64,000 nt of DNA from Agarivorans sp. Toyoura001 (GCF_005405585.1 NZ_BJEQ01000012.1:62001-126000), one strand, 5' to 3'. Shown: positions 27,385 through 36,621, counted from the first letter of the stretch. The notes: generated from the letters alone by a model not told the origin. Made by a program: numbers and translations.

Positions 27385-28824
27385 ATGACCATGACTCTGC
27401 AGTTTTTAGGTGCCACCGAAGAAGTCACCGGCTCTTGTCACTTACTCACGCTAGATCAACACCAAATATTATTAGATTGTGGGCTTATTCAAGGCAGCAA
27501 AGCCGATGCTATGCGCAATTATCAAGACTTCCCCTTTGATCCCAGTAGCATCGACGCGGTCATTCTTAGCCACGCTCATATCGATCACTCTGGGCGTATT
27601 CCCCAGCTAGTCAAAGCGGGTTTCACCGGCCCTATATACACCCATAAAGCCTCGGCAGAACTTTGCGAAATCATGCTTAAAGACACTGCAATGCTGCAAG
27701 CCCGAGACACTCAAAGGCTTAACAAAAAGCGTATTCGCAATAACTTGCCTGAACTTGAAGCCTTGTTTGATGACCAAGATGTTGCACAAACCGTAAAACA
27801 ATTTGTGCCGCTAAATTATGGCGAAAAGGTAGCGCTGTTTCCGCAACTCAGTGTGCGGCTTTCTGATGCCGGGCATATTCTAGGGTCGGCGATTGTCGAG
27901 TTATGGCTAAGTGAAATAGGTACTCGCAAAAAACTCGTCTTTAGCGGTGACTTAGGCCGAGAAGGCATGCCTATTTTGAATGACCCTGTAGCCATTGAGC
28001 AAGCCGACTTGGTGCTAATGGAAAGCACTTACGGCAATCGCTTCCACCGCTCGTGGGACGATACCATTAGTGAGTTGGAGCAGATATTTTCCGCCGCCAT
28101 TAGTGGCAGCCAAGGCAATATACTACTGCCCGCATTCTCGGTAGGGCGCGCCCAAGAATTGCTGTATTTATTCCATCTTTATGCCAAACAATGGGACTTA
28201 TCACGCTGGAAGATTTGCTTAGACAGTCCCATGGCGATTGAAGCAACCAAAGTGTATATCAACAATTATCCGGTGATGGATGATGACTTCAAACGCTTCA
28301 CTCGTCAGCACCCTGGCGAACATCCACTGTTGTCCAATGTAGAATTCATTCAAAGTACTGAGCAATCAATGGAGCTAAACGAGGTAAGTAAAGGCTTAAT
28401 CATTATTGCAGGCAGTGGCATGTGTAACGGCGGCCGGATCCGCTGTCATTTAGAGCACAATTTGTGGCGTAGCGAATGCGATGTGATTATTTGTGGCTAC
28501 CAGGCAATCAGTACACCTGGGCGTATGTTAGTTGATGGTGCCGACCACCTCACCATCCGCGGTAAGCCTGTAAAAGTTGCCGCAAAATTACATACCGTGG
28601 GCGGTTTATCGGCCCATGCCGATCAAGCCGAGTTAATTAGCTGGTATCAACAATTTGTAGATTCTCCACCATTAATATTAGTGCACGGCGAGACCAGCGC
28701 TCAGCAAGGACTTATTGATGCTATACGGGAATCACCGGCCTGTCAGCCACAGGCTTTAGTCGCAGCCAAACGAGGTGACAAGTTAGATTTAGGCGCTCTA
28801 CCCGAGCTAGTCTGGTTGCCTTAG
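27385..28824 (+). CDS. beta-CASP metallo-beta-lactamase ribonuclease-like protein
   Basis: This 479-residue cytoplasmic protein has the zinc site HAHIDHSG in its metallo-beta-lactamase domain (about 1-200, with LLDCGLIQG and SDAGHILGSA). A beta-CASP domain follows, and the C-terminal RNA-specificity region has GGLSAHADQAEL and VHGE. The family includes archaeal and bacterial endo/exoribonucleases related to CPSF73. The RNA target is not known. AGAGGA lies seven bases before the ATG; the gene stands alone. Confidence 0.9.
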   Translation: MTMTLQFLGATEEVTGSCHLLTLDQHQILLDCGLIQGSKADAMRNYQDFPFDPSSIDAVILSHAHIDHSGRIPQLVKAGFTGPIYTHKASAELCEIMLKDTAMLQARDTQRLNKKRIRNNLPELEALFDDQDVAQTVKQFVPLNYGEKVALFPQLSVRLSDAGHILGSAIVELWLSEIGTRKKLVFSGDLGREGMPILNDPVAIEQADLVLMESTYGNRFHRSWDDTISELEQIFSAAISGSQGNILLPAFSVGRAQELLYLFHLYAKQWDLSRWKICLDSPMAIEATKVYINNYPVMDDDFKRFTRQHPGEHPLLSNVEFIQSTEQSMELNEVSKGLIIIAGSGMCNGGRIRCHLEHNLWRSECDVIICGYQAISTPGRMLVDGADHLTIRGKPVKVAAKLHTVGGLSAHADQAELISWYQQFVDSPPLILVHGETSAQQGLIDAIRESPACQPQALVAAKRGDKLDLGALPELVWLP

Positions 28825-28963
28825 CGAACAAAAGTGTTACCTAGTAAAAAGGTGCGTTAGCAAGCAGTTATTGGCTGTTGTGAGAGGTTTAACGTTGACC
28901 TTCCCCAGCTTAAATGATAATTAAGTCACTTTGATTTCCCATAACTATAAACGTAATTTTTCT

Positions 28964-29398
28964 ATGAATCTCAGTACATTAGCTATTTCGATTATGAGCT
29001 TAAGCATTATTGCATGCTCATATGTAGAGCAAGCGGCGGTAACCAAAGCAACATCACCCCCTCCTTCGTTGGTAGGCCTTTGGGGGAACTCTGACGACCA
29101 TGGTCAGTCGGTATGGGGCTTCGATCAATTTAATGCTGACGGTACAACGCTGAGTTGGGGAGTGATTCCAGATACCTATGCTGACTTTAGAATTGATGGC
29201 ACCTATGAGATAAGCGACACCACCGATAAAACGCTTTGCACCACCATTACTAAATCAACTATTCCGCAAATTATGCCTATTGGCAGTATTTGGTGTGATC
29301 AGATCATTTCAATAAACGAAAACGAGCTATTGTACATAGATGGTGAAGGTCAACAAAACATACTGTACCGACAAAAAGTAGGTAAAGCTTATTACTAA
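28964..29398 (+). CDS. hypothetical lipoprotein
   Basis: The start ATG at 28964 gives 144 residues beginning with a lipoprotein signal (MNLSTLAISIMSLSIIACSY); the lipobox cysteine is at about residue 18. The rest is a compact domain with the WGVIPDTYADFRIDGTYEI pattern and two further cysteines (LCTTITK and WCDQI) that could form a disulfide in the periplasm. No known family was recognised. Its end is 17 bases from the convergent hemolysin-III gene. Confidence 0.7.
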   Translation: MNLSTLAISIMSLSIIACSYVEQAAVTKATSPPPSLVGLWGNSDDHGQSVWGFDQFNADGTTLSWGVIPDTYADFRIDGTYEISDTTDKTLCTTITKSTIPQIMPIGSIWCDQIISINENELLYIDGEGQQNILYRQKVGKAYY

Positions 29399-29415
29399 TA
29401 AGCCTTTGGCTGAAC

Positions 29416-30042
29416 TTAAATAACATAGCCATACACCGTGGCAAAGTGGCATGCGCATCCGGCCACAACAAACAGATGCCAAATGGCGTGAGTATAGGGT
29501 TTATGCTTAGCGACATAAAACATCGCGCCCACGCTAAACAGCAAGCCTCCGGCCGCTAACAGCCACAACCCTTCCGCTGCTATATGTTGATACATAGGGT
29601 ACGCCAAGGCTAACGATAACCACCCCATGGATAAGTAAGTGGTAAGCGAGACTTTAGGGAAACGAGTACCAGTGAGTAACTTAAAGCCCACGCCAAAAGC
29701 CGCTAAGGTCCATATCACTATCATCGAAATAAGCGATAACAAACCGTCAAACGACACCAGTAAAATCGGCGTATAGGTGCCCGCTATCAGTATATAAATA
29801 GCCGAATGATCAAACAGTTTTAAGCCGGCTTTCCAAGTGTGTTGGGCCACAGCGTGATACAAAGATGAGGCCAAAAATAACAATATCAGTGAACCGCCAT
29901 AAATACTCACCGCGGTTAATTCCATAACGCCATCCGCTTTAGCAACTAACATCACTAAACCCACAATCGCTATCAGTAAGCCCAATACATGAGAGATCAC
30001 ATTGAGTTGTTCTTCTCTAGCGCTATAGCTAGTAGCCAGCAT
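29416..30042 (-). CDS. hemolysin III/PAQR-family membrane protein
   Basis: This 208-residue protein has seven predicted helices. The family marks are N-terminal SYSAREEQLNVISHVLG, then SSLYHAV and FDHSAIYILIAGTYTP, and the C-terminal HAIWHLFVVAGCACHF. The conserved Ser/His/Asp/His residues would form the metal site of PAQR proteins. It resembles YqfA/TrhA, involved in membrane energetics in E. coli. Despite the name, haemolytic activity is not implied. An imperfect 32-bp palindrome lies 39 bases upstream of its start. Confidence 0.9.
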   Translation of the reverse strand: MLATSYSAREEQLNVISHVLGLLIAIVGLVMLVAKADGVMELTAVSIYGGSLILLFLASSLYHAVAQHTWKAGLKLFDHSAIYILIAGTYTPILLVSFDGLLSLISMIVIWTLAAFGVGFKLLTGTRFPKVSLTTYLSMGWLSLALAYPMYQHIAAEGLWLLAAGGLLFSVGAMFYVAKHKPYTHAIWHLFVVAGCACHFATVYGYVI

Positions 30043-30358
30043 TTAATTACCCAAACTATTATCTACTTTTTATCACCATAATATTTCAGCGTACACATGT
30101 ACACTGAAATATCATAACCATTTTCTTTCACCACGATAAAGCCGCCAATAAGCACCTCTAAACAAGGATTTAAAAGCAAAGCTAAACCAATGAAAGTAAG
30201 TTAATTAATCAATCTTTATTGTTTAAACCGCTATCTTGATAGCTGCTTTAGACGCCTAGAAAAACATTCTGTTTAAAGCAGTGCCAACAAATTCACTCAG
30301 CTTGCCTATACTCAAATTGCACAAAAGTGATAGTTATTCACCCTGTTAAGGCAACGAG
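30043..30358. other. divergent intergenic region
   Basis: These 316 bases separate the divergent hemolysin-III and GalT-like genes and should hold promoters for both. The only clear structure is the palindrome at 30081-30112. No gene was seen. Confidence 0.6.
30081..30112. promoter_or_regulatory. 32-bp palindromic operator candidate
   Basis: Arms 30081-30095 and 30098-30112 are 15 bases each and match in 14 of 15 pairs. The centre reads GTACACATGTAC. Size and symmetry suit a TetR-family dimer site close to the promoter of the hemolysin-III gene. No such regulator is in the window. Confidence 0.5.
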
Positions 30359-31501
30359 ATGAAGCATCAGTTACCCCTAGAATTAGCGCAATCTTTGGCA
30401 CTAAGCAAGGACGTTAGCCAGCTGCAATTTCACCAGCTACTGCAAAACATTAGTGACGACCCGCAGCTCAAACAATTTGCCCCAGATGGTATTTGCCAAA
30501 TTGATCCACGCAATGGCAACTTAGTAATCTACAATTCGGCCCGGGCAAAACGGGTGCACACCACCACTAAACCTAGCCACCATCAAAACGATACACAGTG
30601 CCCAATTTGTGAGGGGAAAAGCGCCGATATATTAGATATTGCCGAACACAGCGAAGGCTTTACCTTTATCAATAAAAACCTCTATCCCATCTTCCACCCG
30701 ATTCAAGATATTCCTCAGGAAGAAGCCGACTACTTTCTGCATCAAGATCCAGAGCACCAAGGCCGCGCATCTTATGGCTTTCACTTACTGCAATGGACCT
30801 CATCTTTACACGATAAAGATTGGCAAAACTTGCCTTATGCCGACGCCCTTATCAGTTTTGAACGCTTGGCAATATTAGAGAAAAGTTTGCTTTGCCAACC
30901 TACCGACTTTATGGCGCGTTCAGAAACTCAGCTTAACCAAGAAGTGGTGAGCGGCTATGTGTCGATCATTAAAAACTATGGAGCGAGCGCTGGCGCGTCT
31001 TTGGTGCATGGGCATCAGCAGATCGCTTACAGTAATATTTTGCCGCAGCACTTTTTCAACAATTTGCGTTTTAGAAAACGCCATAACAAATCCTTTAGCC
31101 AATACATGATTGAAGAAAACCCGCCAGAATTGCTGATCAAAGATTACGGCGAGTGGCAATTACTGGTGCCTTATTTTATGAAACGACCACTAGACATGTT
31201 GCTCATTTTAAAAGACGCCGACAAACGCTATTTACATCAGTTAAATCAAGATGAACAGCAGCAGGTGGTGTTGGGATTACAGCAAGCCATTCAAGCGATT
31301 TTGGCTTTAATGGAGCAAATGAACATATTGCCTGCTTACAACATGATCATTAACAATGGGCCAGGCTGTGGCTTATATGTGGAATTTCTGCCTAAAACTC
31401 AAATGATGGGGGGTTATGAGCAAATTGGCTTATTTGTTTGCCAAGATAATGCCGCTCACTCCGCCGAACGACTCCGTGAGTATATAAATGCGGCAGACTG
31501 A
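30359..31501 (+). CDS. GalT-like HIT-superfamily nucleotidyltransferase
   Basis: This 380-residue cytoplasmic protein recalls galactose-1-phosphate uridylyltransferase. CPICEGK (about 81-87) resembles the zinc/structural part, and NYGASAGASLVHGHQQIAYS contains the HxHxQ active-site motif, with HGH in place of the HPH of GalT. A second HIT-like half follows, with YNMIINNGPG and VEFLPK. No other galactose genes are adjacent, so the true substrate may differ from galactose-1-phosphate. It is a single gene with AAGG before the ATG. Confidence 0.75.
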   Translation: MKHQLPLELAQSLALSKDVSQLQFHQLLQNISDDPQLKQFAPDGICQIDPRNGNLVIYNSARAKRVHTTTKPSHHQNDTQCPICEGKSADILDIAEHSEGFTFINKNLYPIFHPIQDIPQEEADYFLHQDPEHQGRASYGFHLLQWTSSLHDKDWQNLPYADALISFERLAILEKSLLCQPTDFMARSETQLNQEVVSGYVSIIKNYGASAGASLVHGHQQIAYSNILPQHFFNNLRFRKRHNKSFSQYMIEENPPELLIKDYGEWQLLVPYFMKRPLDMLLILKDADKRYLHQLNQDEQQQVVLGLQQAIQAILALMEQMNILPAYNMIINNGPGCGLYVEFLPKTQMMGGYEQIGLFVCQDNAAHSAERLREYINAAD

Positions 31502-31729
31502 GCAGGGCAACTTCACTTATTCACGCCTAAATAAACGGGCAAATAACAAACAAGAAAGGCAAGTAAAAATAAATTAAATCAATCATCTATAAATAATTCA
31601 AATAGATTCGTTAAGTTACGAACCACCGCATTGTTAGTGTAATAATCTTCCCGCAAAATCTGCGCAAATGGGCAACTTATAGCCCATTCCTTTTGTATTA
31701 AATAGACCAATTGCAGTAGCGAGAACAGT

Positions 31730-32500
31730 ATGGAAATATCTCACCCAACCACCATAAGAGTGGGTAAAAATGACTATGACTTCGACATTATTTCAATAAC
31801 AAAAACCTATGGTGGTTCTAAACACTTTAGTGATGGTATCAACATATATCTAGAAGATAACAATGGCAAAGTAGAAACAATGGGCGTTGATTTTAAGCCT
31901 GATATTCCGCCAACTACTCAGCATATTTCAACCCTATGGGGTGAAGACAAAAAAACTAAAAAAACCTTTCGTTTTGGCTACTACCTGCATTCCAATGACT
32001 TCTTGGGTTATACCTCTCAAGCTAATCTATTAAACGCTGCCAAGCGCATCATTCCACTGCAAGGCTTTGCCGCAAAACTAGAGAAGTGGAAGCCGTTAAT
32101 CACTGGCTTTTTAGCACTACTGTTTGCTTGGAGTGCATTCTGGGCTGGCGCCAGTATCAGCCGCTACGGAATAATGTCTTTCTTTCAATCAATACCTTAT
32201 ATATTGATCGACACCCCTCATTTAATTAGCAACTTTTCTGATGCCGCGCGCTACAACAATGTTAGCTACGGTTGGGCATTCATGGGCGCTATTGCCGGTT
32301 TTGTGCTCAGCAAATTATTCATTGGTATTCCGCTTGGTCGGCTGCGCAACAAGATGCGCTTAGCCTTTGCTGGCTCGCTAAAACAAGAGCTTATCAAAGC
32401 TTTTGAGAATACTAAGCAAGCAGCACCTGCAGCTCCGGTTTCTGGCAAGCCTAGCTCAGATGCAACAACCGACGCCGACGGCTACCAAACTCTTATTTAA
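31730..32500 (+). CDS. unrecognised two- or three-span membrane protein
   Basis: This 256-residue protein begins with a soluble beta-rich domain of about 115 residues (ITKTYGGSKHFSDGINIYLEDN). Hydrophobic segments lie at about 118-140, perhaps 150-165, and 178-200. The cytoplasmic tail is low in complexity (PAAPVSGKPSSDATTDADG). No family was recognised. The next gene starts 26 bases later, so the two are likely one operon and perhaps one complex. Confidence 0.7.
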   Translation: MEISHPTTIRVGKNDYDFDIISITKTYGGSKHFSDGINIYLEDNNGKVETMGVDFKPDIPPTTQHISTLWGEDKKTKKTFRFGYYLHSNDFLGYTSQANLLNAAKRIIPLQGFAAKLEKWKPLITGFLALLFAWSAFWAGASISRYGIMSFFQSIPYILIDTPHLISNFSDAARYNNVSYGWAFMGAIAGFVLSKLFIGIPLGRLRNKMRLAFAGSLKQELIKAFENTKQAAPAAPVSGKPSSDATTDADGYQTLI

Positions 32501-32526
32501 TCCAAGATATCGATTAAGGAAATAAC

Positions 32527-34506
32527 ATGTCTTTTGAACATGGTTCTCTCAATTTAGGGATCCGCAATCCCTTTCGCTTTGAAGGTACCTTGCGTGCCAT
32601 TCGCGGTGGTATTACCGCATTTCTTGGTTTACTCGCGCTACTAAACGTTGCGAGCGCAGTGCAAACCCACCCTATTACTGGCTGGACCTACGCACTGATT
32701 GGCTTTTTATTAATGGCTAATGGCTTATGGACCTTAGGCCGCGGCTTAATGCAGGTTATGCGCTTTTACGTTGGACGCTCAGCGCCTACTTCGCTGTCGT
32801 TTAACCATGCTAAGTCTGAGCAAGATAGCGCCAGCCGAGAAAAAAGAGATGTGGCCTACGACCAGCAACAAATAGAATCTATGTTGGTTGGCAGCAAAAA
32901 CTACACCTTTAAAGAGCCGGTTGGCTTAGTGGCGCGCTTACTGCACACCTTGTTCCCCAAAATTACTTTTGTGCCTTACCCAATTCAAAACCTAGCACAG
33001 CGAATTACCGGCGCCTTAACGCAAACCCTCGTCGCCTTATTCATCTTCGCTATTTTAAGCTTTGTCACCTCGGTAGGTTTAGCGGGTGGAAACGCTACCT
33101 TGCTCATGCCATTTTTTGCTTTCACCTTGTTATGCTACATCGCCTTAGTATGGTTTAGAGCAGGCAGACCGCTTAATCGCCAGCTTGGTCGCGGCATTGA
33201 AACCGTCAGTGCATTGGGTTTTGTAAAAATGGTGGTGATCTGTAGCTTAGTCCCGGTCATTGTAAACTCTTTACTAAACAAACTGTTTCAATACGAAGAC
33301 ACTATGAAAGCCGCGATTATCGACAGCTTACGCGGCGTAGAACTAGCACCAGAGCTATTGAACCGTGCCGAAGCTGAAGTCGCCAACATGGTTAACCTTG
33401 CCTATAACAGTTATAGCAACTCAACCTGGTTAGGTTTGATCTTTGTCTTCTCAATTATCAGCTGCGCGCTGGTTCTTGGCCTTACCGCTTTGCGTGCCAG
33501 AGAAGCCAATCCAAGCACCGAGATTACCGACAAACTGCCTCGCACCAGTGAAGTAGGTGCGCGACCAATGGACATTTTCAACGAGTTCACTCACCAAGTG
33601 ATGGAACGTCGCCGCTACATGAAAGTGCCCAACCGTGTATATAAACCTTTAAGTGCTCGTCAAAACCCAAACAATGGTGAATTTGACGGAGAAGTCATTC
33701 AGGAAACCCAGCCTAAAACACTGGATAAAAATGATGAGCCCGTCGCTAAAAAGCTGCGCATTATTACCACCAGTATCGCTCAAGCATTATTGCTGCTAGC
33801 CACCTTGTTAGTGTTTTACAGCCTAACGCCTGTAACAACCTTTACCGATTACTTTGATGGCATTGATTTCGATGCCTTAAGCAATGAACAAGGTAAAGAG
33901 TTGGCGCTTATCAGTATTGAGAGCTTTTTCTCAGTATTAGGAGTATTAGCAGCCGCTGCCGTATGTGGTATTTTTGGCCGCTTACTAAGCAACCTAAGTC
34001 ACCCCTTCTGGAGTGAGATTCAGTTTGAATCAAGCTTGGTTTATTTCAAGTGTAAGGGCACAGTTAAAGAAGATACCCGTACCTTTGGTAAAGGCTATAA
34101 CGACAGCACCAGCCTAGAAACCAGCGTATTCACCTCTACTATTCAGCCACGCTTGTTTGTTACTCGTGTCATCAGCTCTACCTTTGCAGGTATTGGTAAC
34201 ACTAATCTAATGTTCCCACGCCACATTATGACCATGCATGGCGACGAGAACTTAGCCGACGAGTTACATCACGAACTAATGCACAGCATTACTGGTCGAG
34301 CAGGCACAGCCGCCATGAATGATGAACAGCGCAAAGTGATTGACGAGTACAACAGCTCAAACCTAGAGATGAAAGCAGAATCAGCACCAGAGCGTTTAGC
34401 TAATCGCAGCAGCGAATTAAGCTTAGACGCACCTAAAGCACAAGCTGCTTTAGCGCAAAAAAACGATGCTGAAGATGAGTTAGCCACCGAGGCCGATACT
34501 CACTAA
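32527..34506 (+). CDS. unrecognised large multi-span membrane protein
   Basis: This 659-residue protein has hydrophobic segments at about 30-46, 58-80, 155-180, 188-205, 230-248, 296-318, 414-433 and 464-483. Between helix pairs are soluble regions with many charges, and the C-terminal 170 residues are hydrophilic with an acidic end. The last soluble part has LADELHHELMHSITGR, a His/Glu cluster that might bind a metal but is not a full HExxH site. I do not recognise the family. AAGGA precedes the ATG; a terminator follows. Confidence 0.72.
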   Translation: MSFEHGSLNLGIRNPFRFEGTLRAIRGGITAFLGLLALLNVASAVQTHPITGWTYALIGFLLMANGLWTLGRGLMQVMRFYVGRSAPTSLSFNHAKSEQDSASREKRDVAYDQQQIESMLVGSKNYTFKEPVGLVARLLHTLFPKITFVPYPIQNLAQRITGALTQTLVALFIFAILSFVTSVGLAGGNATLLMPFFAFTLLCYIALVWFRAGRPLNRQLGRGIETVSALGFVKMVVICSLVPVIVNSLLNKLFQYEDTMKAAIIDSLRGVELAPELLNRAEAEVANMVNLAYNSYSNSTWLGLIFVFSIISCALVLGLTALRAREANPSTEITDKLPRTSEVGARPMDIFNEFTHQVMERRRYMKVPNRVYKPLSARQNPNNGEFDGEVIQETQPKTLDKNDEPVAKKLRIITTSIAQALLLLATLLVFYSLTPVTTFTDYFDGIDFDALSNEQGKELALISIESFFSVLGVLAAAAVCGIFGRLLSNLSHPFWSEIQFESSLVYFKCKGTVKEDTRTFGKGYNDSTSLETSVFTSTIQPRLFVTRVISSTFAGIGNTNLMFPRHIMTMHGDENLADELHHELMHSITGRAGTAAMNDEQRKVIDEYNSSNLEMKAESAPERLANRSSELSLDAPKAQAALAQKNDAEDELATEADTH

Positions 34507-34513
34507 GCCACTT

Positions 34514-34550
34514 AAGCCAGCAGCCTTTTCGGGCTGCTGGCTTACTTTTT
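34514..34550 (+). terminator. terminator of the two-gene membrane operon
   Basis: A stem of 12 bp, AAGCCAGCAGCC (34514-34525) with GGCTGCTGGCTT (34532-34543), is followed by ACTTTTT. It lies eight bases past the stop. Confidence 0.9.
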
Positions 34551-34665
34551 ACTTCGCTCCTCCCTAAACCAGTAATCCCTATTGGCATCATCTAAGGCTT
34601 GAGTTCGCTGGCATACTTCAGGCAAACTCTAAATAAGTCTTATTTAACCACAGAGTTGCTTTCCT

Positions 34666-35478
34666 TTGTCTCAGCCTAGCAATCAATTACAAACTCAATT
34701 TGAACGGCTAAAACGTAACAAGCTGTTTGAGCTATTTGTTATCTCGGTGATCTTGGTATCTGCTCTACTGATTGGTGCCAAAACCTACCCGCTGCCACCT
34801 CAAGTAGTTACAGCAACGGTGATTCTCGACTACCTCATCACCTTGTTTTTCCTGATTGAGCTTACTATTCGCTTTATCGCCGAGCCCCACAAAAAGCGCT
34901 TCTTTAATAACTTCTGGAATGTGTTTGATACGCTGATTGTATTGGTGAGCCTCGTCCCGATAGAAAACTCTGAACTAGCGGTTATTGGCCGTTTAATTCG
35001 CGTATTTCGGGTGCTGCGCATGGTGTCGATTATTCCCGAGTTACGCATTCTGCTTACGTCTTTGGTTAAAGCATTACCGCAACTAGGTTATGTAATGCTG
35101 CTAATGTTTATCATCTTCTATATTTATGCCGCCATTGGTAGCACCTTGTTTGAGCAAATAAACCCTAATCTTTGGGGCGATATTGCCATCTCAATGCTTA
35201 CGCTGTTTAGGGTAATGACCTTTGAGGATTGGACCGACGTAATGTACGAGACCATGGCGGTGTACCCCTTAAGCTGGAGTTACTTCTTAAGCTTTATCTT
35301 CCTCTCGGCTTTTGCCTTTCTCAACATGGTAATTGGCATTGTGGTGAATGTAATGGAGCAAGAACACGCTAAAGTAAGAGAAGAAAACAGTGTGGCAGAA
35401 GGCACCAACGAGCCTTCGTTACGCGAGTTACAGCAAGAACTAAAAGAGATAAAAACCCTACTCAAGCAACAAAAGTAA
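34666..35478 (+). CDS. BacNav/Cav-type voltage-gated cation channel
   Basis: This 270-residue protein has the six-helix plan of the NaChBac family. S4 (about 107-121) carries four arginines at every third place (R109, R112, R115, R118), and a pore loop lies between S5 and S6. The selectivity filter reads TFEDWTD (185-191), with acids at 187, 188 and 191. NaChBac itself has TLESWAS. The C-terminus ends in a predicted coiled coil (about 250-269) that would hold the tetramer. The start is TTG with a weak ribosome site; no ATG is available near the N-terminus. It forms a single-gene unit between two terminators. Confidence 0.88.
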   Translation: MSQPSNQLQTQFERLKRNKLFELFVISVILVSALLIGAKTYPLPPQVVTATVILDYLITLFFLIELTIRFIAEPHKKRFFNNFWNVFDTLIVLVSLVPIENSELAVIGRLIRVFRVLRMVSIIPELRILLTSLVKALPQLGYVMLLMFIIFYIYAAIGSTLFEQINPNLWGDIAISMLTLFRVMTFEDWTDVMYETMAVYPLSWSYFLSFIFLSAFAFLNMVIGIVVNVMEQEHAKVREENSVAEGTNEPSLRELQQELKEIKTLLKQQK

Positions 35479-35489
35479 ACCGCTTAGTT

Positions 35490-35525
35490 AAAGGCTTAAC
35501 AAGCTATGTTGTTAAGCCTTTTTTA
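35490..35525 (+). terminator. channel gene terminator
   Basis: A perfect 13-bp stem (35490-35502 with 35509-35521) has a six-base loop and a run of T continuing to 35524. It starts 11 bases after the channel stop. Confidence 0.92.
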
Positions 35526-35625
35526 TACGCCAAACAGAATTTTCGAACAAATACTAAACCGACACTTGCTCTAACCTAAAGGCTGGTTAATGATAACTAT
35601 TCGCAACAAGTGTTTGGAGAGGACT

Positions 35626-35859
35626 ATGGCTCATCAATCGGCAACACCACCTAGAATCCACATGAGCTTGTCGGTCGACAAACTACAACAGCTGCTGGCC
35701 TCAGGAGCGATTTGCATTAACGACTTGTCAGACATTCAAGCAGAAGCAAAACCCATTCTGTGGAAAATGTGCCTGCAAAACTGTAAATCAGGCGCTTGTG
35801 AACGACGACCAAAAGCAGTCAACGATGGTGTGACTCTCAAAGTTAAGAATTTAGACTAA
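35626..35859 (+). CDS. small cysteine-containing hypothetical protein
   Basis: ATG 35626 is preceded by GGAGAGG at 35616-35622, giving 77 residues; an in-frame upstream ATG lacks such a site. The chain is soluble and has a CLQNCKSGACERRP segment (three cysteines, C-x3-C-x4-C) in its second half, which could bind a metal. The middle part (LSVDKLQQLLASGAICINDL) looks helical. No family was recognised. Confidence 0.65.
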   Translation: MAHQSATPPRIHMSLSVDKLQQLLASGAICINDLSDIQAEAKPILWKMCLQNCKSGACERRPKAVNDGVTLKVKNLD

Positions 35860-36190
35860 ACAAAATGTTAGTCCCTAAGCTGAAATTCAAGTTGCTTTAG
35901 TTAACTTGTTATCATCCCTTTACCGCCTACCCCTCTAATACATGCTTTAGATTTGTTAGCAGGCAAAGCACAGGGGTTATTAATACCTGTATTCAAAGGT
36001 ACTTGTATAACTCGCCACCAACCACTAATAATTTATTTATCATTTTATACCGTAGGTAGCTGATGGCAATATTAAAAAGTGATATTCTTGCATTGTTAAA
36101 ATAAACCTTAATAGGAAAAACGCCTTGTTTAAACAAGGCGTTTTTCCTATTAAGAAGCTGTTATATTTCAATCAACAAAAGGACTTTTAA
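35860..36190. other. intergenic region with a 48-bp palindrome
   Basis: In these 331 AT-rich bases the only structure is the perfect palindrome at 36107-36154. A promoter for the 36191 gene must lie here, but I cannot choose one with confidence. Confidence 0.6.
36107..36154. repeat. perfect 48-bp palindrome
   Basis: Arms 36107-36130 and 36131-36154 are 24 bases each and exact reverse complements with no loop. The inner core has a GC-rich stem (ACGCCTTGTTT) flanked by A5/T5 runs, so as RNA it could act as a bidirectional terminator. The outer nine bases per side exceed what a terminator needs. It ends 36 bases before the next start codon. Confidence 0.9.
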
Positions 36191-36511
36191 ATGAAAAAAA
36201 TCACACAGTTTATTATAGCGTTGACCCTATCAACCTCTGCATATGCAGCCGACTTAAGTGAAAGTACATTACAGGGAGAGTGGCTAGTAGTTGAGTTTAT
36301 GGGTAGTCCTGATGAGGATAATACTAAATGGCAGTTTGAAGGGAATCAGTTCTATCAAAAAATGGGAAATTCTAGAATGAGCCCAGACCAATTTGAAATA
36401 AAAGAAGGGACAATTGATCTAGATTACGCGAAAATTGAAGTAACAAGCTTCGATGGTAAAAATATGGAAGCAATAATGGCTGACTTCAAATATCGATTGA
36501 TTAAGCAGTAA
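36191..36511 (+). CDS. small exported lipocalin-like hypothetical protein
   Basis: This 106-residue protein has a signal peptide (residues 1-19, cleavage after AYA). The mature part has the pattern of small lipocalin-like domains: LQGEWLVVEFMG, then KWQFEGNQFYQKMG, and an even strand pattern to the end. Ligand and function are unknown. AAAGGA precedes the ATG. The 48-bp palindrome sits in its leader region. Codon use is more AT-rich than in the neighbouring urt genes. Confidence 0.7.
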   Translation: MKKITQFIIALTLSTSAYAADLSESTLQGEWLVVEFMGSPDEDNTKWQFEGNQFYQKMGNSRMSPDQFEIKEGTIDLDYAKIEVTSFDGKNMEAIMADFKYRLIKQ

Positions 36512-36593
36512 ATTTGGCAATACATTAATACCCTCCTTGATAACACGCTTTGTTAAAAAAGGTTAGAAATTTAGCAATAAGCTACCAGAACAT

Positions 36594-36621
36594 ATAAAAA
36601 AAGCCGCTCAAGTGAGCGGCT
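36594..36621 (-). terminator. urt operon terminator
   Basis: Read on the minus strand, a 9-bp stem (36613-36621 with 36602-36610) with a two-base loop is followed by seven or more T. It lies about 25 bases beyond the urtE stop. Confidence 0.88.
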
